NCBI RefSeq assembly: GCF_002257705.1
Contig: NZ_LSLK01000083.1
Coordinates: forward strand, 1-51,762
Reading direction: 5' to 3'
From: Sporomusa silvacetica DSM 10669
Lineage (GTDB): Bacteria > Bacillota > Negativicutes > Sporomusales > Sporomusaceae
Length of the DNA stretch: 51,762 bases
The position numbers were made by a program, and so were the translations under genes. A model generated the notes under the pieces. The model was not told the DNA's origin and did not search any database. It saw only the letters and a program-made list of their open reading frames with translations. How positions within the stretch are numbered: the stretch's first letter is position 1; each line of letters starts with the position of its first letter. Below are positions 23,999-32,109 of this stretch, piece after piece.

Positions 23999-24850
23999 CT
24001 AAGTTCTTTGTGGCAGTTTCTCTGTAACCTTCCACCACATAACTCCAACAGTTGTTGCTGATTGTTCAGCACATAGGCCATCAACGGCGCGGGACTCTAA
24101 GAAGTCGCGAATACTGGCTTCGATATCTGGGCCGCTGATGCCAAACACAGTAAAATAGCGGGTGTAGTGCTCAATCAGATAATCAAGCGGCTCTTGCTGG
24201 TCTTGACTGTAGCTGTAAAAAGTCACGTTAGGGCGATAGCCTTCTTGGTAGAGGATGTTGAGAGGGTAAATAATGTCAAAAGAGGGACCGGGCGGAGCTT
24301 GACCGCGAAGTCTTTCCCACAACAGGCGGCGCAAAGTAAGGCTGTGTTGACCGGCAAAGCCAATGAGACAGCAAACTTTGCGGGCTACTTTGATCATTTT
24401 CATGAGGCTGTCATAGTCATCAATGGCTGGGCTCTTGGCGGCAAACGCAACATCATAAACCGGTTTTGCCGCCAAGTCATTCCAATCGGCATGCAAGCAA
24501 TCAATATGAGCAGATAGCCCCGCTTTATCGGCCTTGTGTTGGAGTGTAGACAGCATTTGACTGGCTGTGTCCAGACCAGTCACTTTAACGCCTTTAGCAG
24601 CCAAGGGCAACGCATAGGTACCAGGGCCGCAGCCAATGTCAAGTAAGCTATCGCCTGGTTTGACGGCTCCCTGCGCCATAAGCTGTTCAATGATGTCCTG
24701 ATGGGTTTGCCGGTTGGTGTTATTATTTTTTGCATAACTGCTGGCAAAACTATTCCAAAATTCGATCCAGGCTTGGGGATCAGGACTCTGTTTGCGTACA
24801 GTTTGACGGTATTCAGACCAGGCATTGGCCCAAAATTTGGCATTGTACAT
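23999..24850 (-). CDS. Class I SAM-dependent methyltransferase, copy 1
   Basis: The 283-residue protein has the SAM-binding motif I SLLDIGCGPGTYALPLA, motif II VTGLDTASQML, and a helical N-terminal cap (FWANAWSEYRQ, WIEFWNSFASSYA). The C-terminal third has a distinctive segment (IGFAGQHSLTLRRLLWERL, FDIIYPLNILYQEGYRPNV). It is clearly homologous along its full length to the protein encoded at 33011-33868. It starts 21 bases after the FmdE gene with GAGGTGAT as ribosome site, so it is the third gene of the T-box operon. The acceptor is unknown; a small metabolite, cofactor or metal-thiol compound are all possible. Confidence 0.85.
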   Translation of the reverse strand: MYNAKFWANAWSEYRQTVRKQSPDPQAWIEFWNSFASSYAKNNNTNRQTHQDIIEQLMAQGAVKPGDSLLDIGCGPGTYALPLAAKGVKVTGLDTASQMLSTLQHKADKAGLSAHIDCLHADWNDLAAKPVYDVAFAAKSPAIDDYDSLMKMIKVARKVCCLIGFAGQHSLTLRRLLWERLRGQAPPGPSFDIIYPLNILYQEGYRPNVTFYSYSQDQQEPLDYLIEHYTRYFTVFGISGPDIEASIRDFLESRAVDGLCAEQSATTVGVMWWKVTEKLPQRT

Positions 24851-24871
24851 AAAATCACCTCGCTCTTGTCT

Positions 24872-25480
24872 TTACCATCCCCGGCTATATTCTTCGGTAC
24901 AGGCCAGACAAGCAATTTTGCCATTTCTCAACCGGGCGCGAGCTTCCATAACTTTTTCGCCGCAGTACTCGCAGATAACAGAGTTGAAGATTTTGGCTTC
25001 TGAGGGTAGTTTGAGTTCGACGTCCTGGATTTTAAATATTTCCTCAGGCGGGGTAGCTAGCAGACGGGCAATGCGCTCAGACTGAAGCTTTTGCCAGGAT
25101 TCTTCCTGTTCCGGTGTAGCTTGTCCGCTGAATACGGCAGTTTTGATGCTTTCCTGCTCAGGTGTCAGTGGTATTCTATCGCCTGTTACAACAACCCGCA
25201 CAGCCTTACCTGTGCTACGATTGCCAATTGTATAGGCTTGCTTGCCATGATCTTTGTAGATCAGGTTGCCTTTACCGATGGTGCAGCCTAAAATAGCCTG
25301 TATGGCATCAATGCCACAGCCGTCAGATTCGACAATAGCAACAAGTTCTTCATCGGCGGCGCGTTCTACCTTGAGATGTGCCACGGCAGCCTTGGCGGCC
25401 AGATAGCCGATAGTAAGTCCGGGGCAGCAGTGCCCGTGAAAGTCAATAGCCTTTTGAAAGTCAGCAGGACGATTGTTCAT
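24872..25480 (-). CDS. FmdE-family protein with C-terminal zinc ribbon
   Basis: The 202-residue protein starts with the FmdE signature AIDFHGHCCPGLTIGYLAAKAA, containing the HGHxCPG metal site, and later ESDGCGIDAIQAILGCTIGKGNL. The C-terminus has a zinc-ribbon (ICEYCGEKV, IACLACTEE). FmdE was named for its association with molybdenum formylmethanofuran dehydrogenase in methanogens, but bacterial members occur near other molybdenum or tungsten proteins with unknown function. It lies 27 bases after the fusion gene and 21 before methyltransferase 1, with GGAGGT before its ATG, so the three are co-transcribed. A molybdenum hydroxylase operon lies divergently, about 4 kb away. Confidence 0.88.
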   Translation of the reverse strand: MNNRPADFQKAIDFHGHCCPGLTIGYLAAKAAVAHLKVERAADEELVAIVESDGCGIDAIQAILGCTIGKGNLIYKDHGKQAYTIGNRSTGKAVRVVVTGDRIPLTPEQESIKTAVFSGQATPEQEESWQKLQSERIARLLATPPEEIFKIQDVELKLPSEAKIFNSVICEYCGEKVMEARARLRNGKIACLACTEEYSRGW

Positions 25481-25507
25481 GATAACCTCCAGAATTTTTA
25501 TTTATTG

Positions 25508-28033
25508 TCATGCGGTCTCAATCCGACTGTCTGCCTGTAAGCCTAACTTTTGAATTGCCTGTTCGCGCATCTTAAACTTCATGATCTTTCCGGCGGCATT
25601 CATCGGGAATTCAGTAACGAAATCGATATAGCGGGGGGTTTTATGCTTGGCCATATGGGAACGGATATAATCCTTAAGCTCATCGGCCGTTAGAATCATC
25701 CCCGCTTTGAGGATCACACACGCAACAATCTCCTCGCCATACTGTTTGTCGGGTACGCCAATCACCTGAACGTCCTTGACTTTGGGATGTGTATAGATAA
25801 AATCTTCGATTTCTTTAGGATAGATATTTTCACCACCCCGAATGATCATATCCTTGATGCGTCCTGTCAGGTTGTAGTATCCATTTTCATCGCGCCTTGC
25901 CAGGTCGCCGGTATGAAGCCAACCGTCTTTGTCAATGGCAGCTGCTGTTGCTTCAGGCATTTTGTAGTAACCCTTCATGATGTTGTAGCCGCGGGCTACA
26001 AACTCGCCATCCATATTGTCAGGCAAATCTTTGCCGGTTTTGGGATCTACAATCTTACACTCAACGCCAGGTAACGCACGGCCTACGGTGGTAACGCGCA
26101 ATTCAACAGAATCATCTACGCGGCTTTGGGTGCAGCCGGGCGCAGATTCGGTCTGCCCGAACACTATTGTTATCTGAGTCATGTTCATCTTGTCTACAAC
26201 ATCCTGCATTACCTTGACAGGACAAGGGCTGCCGGCCATAATGCCTGTTCGTATATTAGAAAAATCTGTTTTCGGAAAGTCCTCATGCTCTAACATCGCA
26301 ATAAACATGGTGGGGACTCCGTGGAAGCAGGTTATTTTCTCCCGGTTGATGCATTCCAGTGATAGCTTAGGTGAGAAATACGGCATCGGCGACATGGTGA
26401 CGCCATGAGTCATCGAAGCTGTCATGGCAAGCACCATACCGAAGCAATGGAACATGGGTACGTGAATCATCATGCGGTCGGCTGTGGAAAGATCCATGCA
26501 GTCGCCGATATTTTTCCCATTATTCACCACGTTATAGTGGGTGAGCATGACACCCTTCGGAAAACCGGTGGTCCCCGAGGTATACTGCATGTTGCATACA
26601 TCATGTTTGTTGATAGAACGTTCGCGGCGATAAACCTCTTCAATGGGAACGTTATTAGCCATTGCTATGGCATCTTCCCATGTCAGGCAACCTTTCTGCC
26701 TTGAATTAACCGTAATTATATTGCGCAGAAAAGGCAGACGTTTTATGTGCAGTGGTTTCTCCGCATCGGCGGTTTCAAGCTCCGGGCAAAGCTCCTTGAT
26801 AATACCGACATAATCGGAATCCTTATAACCGTCTATCATCACAAGTGTATGTGTATCTGACTGACGGAGTAGATATTCCGCCTCATAAATCTTGTAGGCT
26901 GTATTTACAGTGACAAGCACCGCACCAATCTTGGTCGTGGCCCAAAAGGTAATGAACCACTGAGGGACATTAGTTGCCCAGATGGCAACATGGTCACCTG
27001 GTCTGACGCCTAATGCAATTAGCGCACAGGCAAATGTATCGACATCGTCCCGGAATTCCGAATAGGTTCGGGTATAATCTATTGTGGTATACCGAAAAGC
27101 ATACTGATCGGGAAACTCATTAACCATGCGGTCAAGCACCTGAGGGAAGGTCAAGTCAATGAGCGTATCTTTCTCCCAGACGTATTTGCCAGTTTTGGCG
27201 TTATTGTCGAATAGACGGCCCTTGGCCGTAGTTTTCTCAATGAAACGGCTCATGTAGTTTGCGAAATTTGGGAAAATAACGCCCGTATCATCAAGGTCTG
27301 GTGCCCAGTGCCTGATCCATTCAAGTGATACATAACCATCGTATTTTATGGAGTTTAATGCCATCATGATGGCGTCAATTGGCAAATCTCCTTCACCCAT
27401 TACGCGGTAGTGGATTATGCCATCCATCATAATGGAATCCTTAATATGTACATATTTAATATAGGCACCAAGATTTTGTACTGTCTGTCCTGGTGTCTCA
27501 CCTGCAAAGCGGTAGGGATGATGTATATCCCACAGAGCGGCCACTGCGTCGCTTGCCACTTGATTAAGCAGCAGGCATAGGCGGGCAGTATCGGAATAAA
27601 CACCATTGGTTTCCACCAGCAGGGTTACGCCATTTTCTTCGGCTATGGGAACCAGGCGCTTTAATGCGTCAAGTACAACCCCATCATCCACATCACCGTT
27701 TGGTTGGGGATCAAGATCGGCCAGAATGCGGACATAGGGCGTGCCAAACTTGGCGGCTAGTAAAATATACTGCACAAGCTGTTCATGGTTTTCTTCCGCT
27801 TTTTCCGCGTACTTCAGGCAGCAACCGGAAGAAAAGCAAGGAATTTCGAGATGTAGTTCTGAGAGCTTTTGGACTGCTTGCGGGATCTGAGTTGCGGTAA
27901 AAGGATGTACACGAACAACATCATTGCCCAGTCCGCGGATTTCAATGCCGTCAAACCCAAAATCCTTGGCCATGGAATAGATATCTGTCCAACTGAAATC
28001 GGGACAACCAAGGGTAGAAAAAGCAAGTTTCAT
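25508..28033 (-). CDS. Fusion of a TIM-barrel sugar-isomerase-like domain and an acyl-CoA synthetase
   Basis: The 841-residue protein has two domains. Residues 1 to about 275 form an AP-endonuclease-2/xylose-isomerase-like TIM barrel (MKLAFSTLGCPDFSW, GIEIRGL, LLVETNGVYSDT, VHIKDS, GYVSLEWI). Residues from about 300 form an acyl-adenylate synthetase with the AMP-binding motif MQYTSGTTGFPKGVML, GRALPGVECKI, the HTGDLARRDENGYY hinge region and the C-terminal lysine in NAAGKIMKF. The second half resembles medium- and short-chain acyl-CoA synthetases. There is no frameshift at the junction, and only one ribosome site (GAGGAG before ATG 28033). It heads an operon with FmdE and methyltransferase 1 and is preceded by a T-box RNA. 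Joint function of the two domains is unknown. Confidence 0.9.
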   Translation of the reverse strand: MKLAFSTLGCPDFSWTDIYSMAKDFGFDGIEIRGLGNDVVRVHPFTATQIPQAVQKLSELHLEIPCFSSGCCLKYAEKAEENHEQLVQYILLAAKFGTPYVRILADLDPQPNGDVDDGVVLDALKRLVPIAEENGVTLLVETNGVYSDTARLCLLLNQVASDAVAALWDIHHPYRFAGETPGQTVQNLGAYIKYVHIKDSIMMDGIIHYRVMGEGDLPIDAIMMALNSIKYDGYVSLEWIRHWAPDLDDTGVIFPNFANYMSRFIEKTTAKGRLFDNNAKTGKYVWEKDTLIDLTFPQVLDRMVNEFPDQYAFRYTTIDYTRTYSEFRDDVDTFACALIALGVRPGDHVAIWATNVPQWFITFWATTKIGAVLVTVNTAYKIYEAEYLLRQSDTHTLVMIDGYKDSDYVGIIKELCPELETADAEKPLHIKRLPFLRNIITVNSRQKGCLTWEDAIAMANNVPIEEVYRRERSINKHDVCNMQYTSGTTGFPKGVMLTHYNVVNNGKNIGDCMDLSTADRMMIHVPMFHCFGMVLAMTASMTHGVTMSPMPYFSPKLSLECINREKITCFHGVPTMFIAMLEHEDFPKTDFSNIRTGIMAGSPCPVKVMQDVVDKMNMTQITIVFGQTESAPGCTQSRVDDSVELRVTTVGRALPGVECKIVDPKTGKDLPDNMDGEFVARGYNIMKGYYKMPEATAAAIDKDGWLHTGDLARRDENGYYNLTGRIKDMIIRGGENIYPKEIEDFIYTHPKVKDVQVIGVPDKQYGEEIVACVILKAGMILTADELKDYIRSHMAKHKTPRYIDFVTEFPMNAAGKIMKFKMREQAIQKLGLQADSRIETA

Positions 28034-28058
28034 TGCAGTCTCCTCACAAATCTTTTTT

Positions 28059-28145
28059 ATCCAGATGGAAAGGTTAACTTTCCCTGGATTGAACGACTAA
28101 GGCTTTTGCTGGCGTCCTGACGGACTTGGCACAAGCCAAGTCTTA
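28059..28145 (-). repeat. Three-copy intergenic repeat, copy 2
   Basis: About 87 bases, bounded by ATCCAG/CTGGAT and AAGACTTGGC-type hairpins, nearly identical to copy 3 (about six differences). It lies in the leader between the T-box terminator and the start of the fusion gene, where it would be transcribed. Confidence 0.85.
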
Positions 28146-28185
28146 TCTTACTAATCGGTCTGCTTATTTAGCTATGCTCAGCAAT

Positions 28186-28484
28186 GAAAAAAGCTTTCGT
28201 CCCCGAAGCATTTCTGCTAAGAGACGAAAGCGTAAACTTCCGTGGTATCACTCTTGTTGATATGAAACATATCAACTCTGCGGCATTGTCAAAATGACGA
28301 ATGCTATCTCATAATAACGGCGAGAAAACCGTTCACACCTACTCGCTTCAACCACCAGGAAACGGCTTTGCCTTCAGTTGACTGCTAGGGTGAGTTTCAC
28401 GACTGCTCTGCGCGCTGTTTCTCAGCAACCAACAGCTCTCTGGAGCATCATACCGCAGTGTATTTTCCCTATCAATGCATTAAC
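28186..28484 (-). ncRNA. T-box riboswitch (leucine or threonine specifier)
   Basis: Read on the minus strand, the leader has the stem I motifs AGAGAGC (28435-28441) and GGTTGCTGAGAA (28419-28430), the T-box core AAGAGTGATACCACGG (about 28241-28256), and a terminator with arms GCTTTCGTC and GACGAAAGC (28193-28231) followed by six T. The specifier side reads GTGAAACTCACC; aligning ACC with its partner GGT puts CTC (leucine) in the specifier place, while ACT (threonine) is the alternative. It should allow read-through into the fusion operon when the matching tRNA is uncharged. Confidence 0.88.
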
Positions 28485-28490
28485 TACTTA

Positions 28491-28519
28491 TTTATAAACC
28501 ATTTTATGATTTTTGTCAA
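28491..28519 (-). promoter_or_regulatory. Promoter of the T-box operon
   Basis: On the minus strand TTGACA (28514-28519), 17 bases, TATAAA (28491-28496). Transcription should start just before the T-box RNA. Confidence 0.8.
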
Positions 28520-28603
28520 GATGATTTTAGCAAGTCCAGTACTATAAAGGTCTAAGTACGTATAGTATATATGCTAATAATTTTAGAAAATTCATACTAT
28601 GCC

Positions 28604-28633
28604 TTGACATATAAAAGTGAATTTTGGTACAAT
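28604..28633 (+). promoter_or_regulatory. Promoter of the DUF3842/molybdenum hydroxylase operon
   Basis: TTGACA (28604-28609), 18 bases, TACAAT (28628-28633). Transcription should begin near 28640, leaving a leader of about 270 bases. Confidence 0.75.
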
Positions 28634-28639
28634 CAGGGT

Positions 28640-28907
28640 AATGAAGGTAGCTGAAGCTGCCGAATACCGTGCGAAGTACGGTTGTTTGTTTTAGTGTAAA
28701 TAACCTATAATGTGAAATGCAGCCATGAAGGTTTCGTGTGAAGCGATTTTCATGGTTTTTTCGTTTTCCAGACGCTTCCTCTGTCGCCTGACAGCTTACC
28801 GGGTGTCGCCGTTTCCCGGGAGGCGTTAGGGTTTTGCAGGAATTTGGTTGCTGCTGGCCGAATATATACGGCAATCGTCCAGTTTAACGGAAGGTGGTAA
28901 TAAGGTA
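28640..28907 (+). promoter_or_regulatory. Long structured leader with internal terminator; unassigned riboswitch candidate
   Basis: The leader starts with adjacent stems GGTAGC/GCTGCC and ACCGT/ACGGT. A terminator-like hairpin CCATGAA (28723-28729)/TTCATGG (28749-28755) with six T (28756-28761) follows. Then come ACGCTTCC (28772-28779)/GGAGGCGT (28819-28826), enclosing CTGTC/GACAG and CCGGG/CCCGG stems, and GCCG/CGGC near the start codon. This layout suits a riboswitch, and the genes downstream need molybdenum cofactor. I do not recognise the aptamer class. Confidence 0.55.
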
Positions 28908-29330
28908 ATGTTAATCGCGGTTATTGATGGAATGGGCGGAGGCCTTGGTGTGCAGCTGGTTACCCAGTTATCTGCACAATTGGGGCAAAAAGCGGATATT
29001 ATTGCGCTGGGAACAAATGCATTGGCAACCAATAATATGGTGCGGGCGGGAGCTATGCGTGGTGCGACAGGCGAAAACGCTGTTGTTGTCTCCATCCGCA
29101 AAGTTGATATAGTAGTAGGGCCAATTGGTATTATTATTCCTAATTCTTTGATGGGTGAGATTACGCCTAAAATTGCCGAGGCCATTGCTTCGGCTGATGC
29201 GCATAAAGTACTGATACCTGTTAATCAACAACACTTCGATATAGTCGGATTAGAAGCCCGACCACTGGTGGTATCTATTAAAGAAGCTGTTGCGAAGGTA
29301 AATGAGCTTGTGCAAGGTAAGTCCTGGTAA
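28908..29330 (+). CDS. DUF3842-family protein
   Basis: The 140-residue protein begins with a glycine-rich loop LIAVIDGMGGGLGVQL and continues as a small alpha/beta domain (ADIIALGTNALATNNMVRAGA, VVGPIGIIIPNSLMGEIT, KVLIPVNQQ). It matches the pattern of DUF3842 proteins of anaerobic Firmicutes, whose function is unknown. ATG 28908 is chosen because AAGGTGG lies ten bases upstream and the conserved fold starts there. It lies downstream of the long leader and 196 bases before the molybdenum hydroxylase genes. A role in handling the cofactor or its metal is possible but only by position. Confidence 0.8.
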   Translation: MLIAVIDGMGGGLGVQLVTQLSAQLGQKADIIALGTNALATNNMVRAGAMRGATGENAVVVSIRKVDIVVGPIGIIIPNSLMGEITPKIAEAIASADAHKVLIPVNQQHFDIVGLEARPLVVSIKEAVAKVNELVQGKSW

Positions 29331-29341
29331 ATTACGATAGC

Positions 29342-29497
29342 AAAAGAACTCCCCCCTATTTTATCCAGATGGAAAGTATAACTTTCCCTGGATTGAACGA
29401 CTAAGGCTTCTGCCGGCGTTCTGACGGACTTGGCACAAGCCAAGTCTTTTCTTATAATAATTGTAACAACTACTATAAAATAGGGGGGAGTTCTTTT
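29342..29497. repeat. 23-bp perfect inverted repeat flanking repeat copy 3
   Basis: The 23 bases at 29342-29364 are exactly complementary to 29475-29497. Each arm contains CCCCCCTATTTTA or its complement. Without the 110 bases between them the arms would form a classic terminator for DUF3842, ending in TTCTTTTT. Repeat copy 3 fills most of the loop. Confidence 0.85.
29363..29448 (-). repeat. Three-copy intergenic repeat, copy 3
   Basis: About 86 bases, same ends and orientation as copy 2, located inside the loop of the 23-bp inverted repeat. Its boundary AT coincides with the end of the left arm, which suggests insertion into a hairpin loop. Confidence 0.85.
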
Positions 29498-29526
29498 TAC
29501 TTTAAATGATGTTCAGGAGGCATTGT

Positions 29527-31638
29527 ATGGAAATGATTAGTAAATCCACCAAGAAAAAAGATCATGAAGTGAAAATTAGCGGTCGTGCTCTTTATGTGGA
29601 TGATCATGTAATGGACGACATGTTTTATGGCAGGTTGTTGCGCTCTGCAAAAGCAAAAGCACGCATCACCAAGATTATTCTTCCGGTATTGCCTACAGGT
29701 TATTTTGTTGTCGACAAGAACGACGTTACTGGTGAAAATCGTGTTGCCATTATAGTTCATGACACTCCTGTTTATGCCGAAGATACAGTAGAATATGTTG
29801 GTGAGCCAATTTTGATGGTTGTCGGCCCGGCTGTTAAAGAAGTTGAGAGAATTTTGCATGATATTGTCGTCATATATGAAGAACAAGTTCCAGTTCTCGA
29901 TATGCGCCAATCAGATACTGTTTTTTTCAATTACAGTTATGCCAAAGGCGATATCGAGAAGGCTTTGGGAGCAGCTGACCGTATTATCATCGAGACCTTT
30001 CAGACTGGTTATCAGGAGCAGGCTTATCTTGAGCCACAGGGTCTAATTGCTTATCCGCGCGCTGGACGAATGACGGTACGCGGTTCGATGCAGTGTCCCT
30101 ATTATGTGCATGCTGCAGTCGCTAAAGCATTAGGCTATGAGGAACAGGACATTCAGGTTATCCAAGATGTTACTGGTGGAGCCTTTGGTGGCAAAGAAGC
30201 GTTTCCCTCCATACTTGCGTGTCAAATCGCAGTAGCGGCAAAAAAGGCAAACAAACCAGTTAAGGTCATATTTGGCCGACGCGAAGACATGGAGTTTACG
30301 TCCAAACGTCATCCATCACTATGCACCTATAAAGTGGCTATTAAAAACGGTGAAATTACTGGCATGGATATTGATGTGCTATTTAATAGTGGTGCCTACA
30401 CCACACTTTCTGCTGTTGTTTTGCAGCGTGGCTTAATTTGTGCAAACGGTGTATATCGCATTGATAATCTGCGTGTTGCCGGACGGGCAGTTAAGACCAA
30501 TACGGTACCTTGCGGAGCATACCGCGGTTTTGGCGCACCGCAGACTTTCTTTGCAGTAGAAATGATTATGGCTCATATTGCTAAGGAAATGGGACTTGAC
30601 TCGCTTGAACTTAAAGAAAAATATATTGTGCAGCAAGGGGATGCTACATCTACAAGCGGCAAGTTTCATTTCCATGTACCTTTACCGGAAATGATTCAGC
30701 GGATTGATGAACTTACTGCTTACCGTGCCAAGCGCAAGCTGTACCAGAATCAGACAGGGCGCTATCGTAAAGGGATTGGTATGTCGATGTTTTTTCATGG
30801 CTGTGGTTTTACTGGCAGTGGCGAGCGGGACATTATTAAGGCTGTTGCTAAGATTCGAAAAAACGCCGATGGTACGGTAGAGGTTCTGGCAAGCAATACC
30901 GATATGGGTCAAGGTATCAAAACGACCTTCTGTAAAATTGTTGCAGATACTCTTGAAATTTCTTATGACAAGGTGTATATTGACAACCCGGATACGGATC
31001 GTGTGCCAGATTCAGGCCCGACAGTAGCAAGTCGGTCGCTAATGACAGTTGGCGGTTTGCTACAACAAGCAGCAGCGAAGCTTAAAAAAGAATGGATCGA
31101 GGAAAAGGAACAAGTTGTCGAAGAACATTTCAGTGAGCCTGATTTTGTAATTCCGTTTAGTCTGGAAGAATTCAAAGGAGATGCTTACCCAACTTATTCC
31201 TGGTCTGTTAATGCGATTGAAGTGGAAGTAGACACGCTTACTGCAACGACAAAGGTTTTGGGGGCCTGGGGAATTTTCGATGTTGGTGTTCCTGTTGATA
31301 TGAATATTATCCAGGGACAGATGCAAGGCGGTTTCCTACAGGGGATTGGTTATGCCGCGATGGAGCAGATGGATTACAATGAGAAAGGGATGATTCGTAA
31401 TAATAGCTTCAGTGATTACATCATTCCTACAGCGGTAGATGTGCCAAATCTTGTGACTGAAATTATGAACAATCCATATACTCATGGCCCATATGGAGCA
31501 AAGGGGGCAGGTGAACTTCCTCTTGTTGGTGCCGCTCCGGCTTATGTGGAAGCAATGGAAAATGCACTTGGCACTAATTTGCATAAGGCGCCATTCACCC
31601 AAGAAGATACCATGAGAGTCTTACAAGAGAGGCGATAA
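29527..31638 (+). CDS. Xanthine-dehydrogenase-family molybdenum-binding subunit
   Basis: The 703-residue protein is the large subunit of a molybdenum hydroxylase. The molybdopterin contacts VTGGAFGGKEAFP (about 215), PCGAYRGFGAPQ and ASNTDMGQGIKT are present, and the active-site glutamate lies in AKGAGELPLVGAAPA (near residue 662). Such enzymes hydroxylate purines, aldehydes or N-heterocycles. ATG 29527 with AGGAGG six bases upstream is chosen; an upstream in-frame ATG overlaps this site. Gene order is molybdenum, iron-sulfur, FAD. Selenium dependence and substrate cannot be read; no purine permease or other purine enzyme is next to it. Confidence 0.93.
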   Translation: MEMISKSTKKKDHEVKISGRALYVDDHVMDDMFYGRLLRSAKAKARITKIILPVLPTGYFVVDKNDVTGENRVAIIVHDTPVYAEDTVEYVGEPILMVVGPAVKEVERILHDIVVIYEEQVPVLDMRQSDTVFFNYSYAKGDIEKALGAADRIIIETFQTGYQEQAYLEPQGLIAYPRAGRMTVRGSMQCPYYVHAAVAKALGYEEQDIQVIQDVTGGAFGGKEAFPSILACQIAVAAKKANKPVKVIFGRREDMEFTSKRHPSLCTYKVAIKNGEITGMDIDVLFNSGAYTTLSAVVLQRGLICANGVYRIDNLRVAGRAVKTNTVPCGAYRGFGAPQTFFAVEMIMAHIAKEMGLDSLELKEKYIVQQGDATSTSGKFHFHVPLPEMIQRIDELTAYRAKRKLYQNQTGRYRKGIGMSMFFHGCGFTGSGERDIIKAVAKIRKNADGTVEVLASNTDMGQGIKTTFCKIVADTLEISYDKVYIDNPDTDRVPDSGPTVASRSLMTVGGLLQQAAAKLKKEWIEEKEQVVEEHFSEPDFVIPFSLEEFKGDAYPTYSWSVNAIEVEVDTLTATTKVLGAWGIFDVGVPVDMNIIQGQMQGGFLQGIGYAAMEQMDYNEKGMIRNNSFSDYIIPTAVDVPNLVTEIMNNPYTHGPYGAKGAGELPLVGAAPAYVEAMENALGTNLHKAPFTQEDTMRVLQERR

Positions 31639-31641
31639 ACG

Positions 31642-32109
31642 ATGATAAAATTTACTCTTAATGGCCAAGAGGTTACATCGCTTGGCAAAGCAAATGCGCG
31701 TTTACTTGATGTTTTGCGCAATGAATTTAGTCTCACTGGTGTAAAATGTGGTTGCAAAGAAGGAGAATGCGGCGCCTGTTCTGTTATTCTTGATGGTAGA
31801 TTGGTGAACTCTTGCCTGGTAGCCATGGGGCATATTGAAGGCAGTACGTTAGTGACTATTGAAGGTTATCGTGAAACAGATCGCTTTGCAGCTCTTGCTA
31901 AGGCTTATGCTGCTGTCAGTGCTGTACAATGTGGTTTTTGTATTCCAGGCATGATTCTGGCTTCCGAATGTATCCTTGCCCAAAATCCAAACCCTACCGA
32001 AGCAGAAATTCGCGAAGGTATTTCTGGTAATCTGTGCAGATGTACTGGCTATAATGCGATTGTTGAAGCGATTGGTATTGCAGCAAATGGGGGGCAAGGG
32101 TTATGGTAA
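31642..32109 (+). CDS. Xanthine-dehydrogenase-family iron-sulfur subunit
   Basis: The 155-residue protein has both [2Fe-2S] sites of the family: a plant-ferredoxin type cluster with C38-x4-C43-x2-C46-x11-C58 and the alpha-helical cluster with C97-x2-C100 and C132-x-C134 (QCGFC, LCRCTGY). It passes electrons from the molybdenum centre to the FAD subunit. It starts three bases after the large-subunit gene and overlaps the FAD gene by seven bases, so the three subunits are made together. Confidence 0.95.
   Translation: MIKFTLNGQEVTSLGKANARLLDVLRNEFSLTGVKCGCKEGECGACSVILDGRLVNSCLVAMGHIEGSTLVTIEGYRETDRFAALAKAYAAVSAVQCGFCIPGMILASECILAQNPNPTEAEIREGISGNLCRCTGYNAIVEAIGIAANGGQGLW

Noticed and set aside
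28640..28907. Second T-box RNA on the plus strand
   Set aside because: Neither the GGTTGCTG-type stem I motif nor a T-box core (GGTGGNACC-like) is present.
29497..29910. 137-codon frame antisense to the molybdenum subunit gene
   Set aside because: The opposite strand carries a well-conserved enzyme; this frame lacks start signals.
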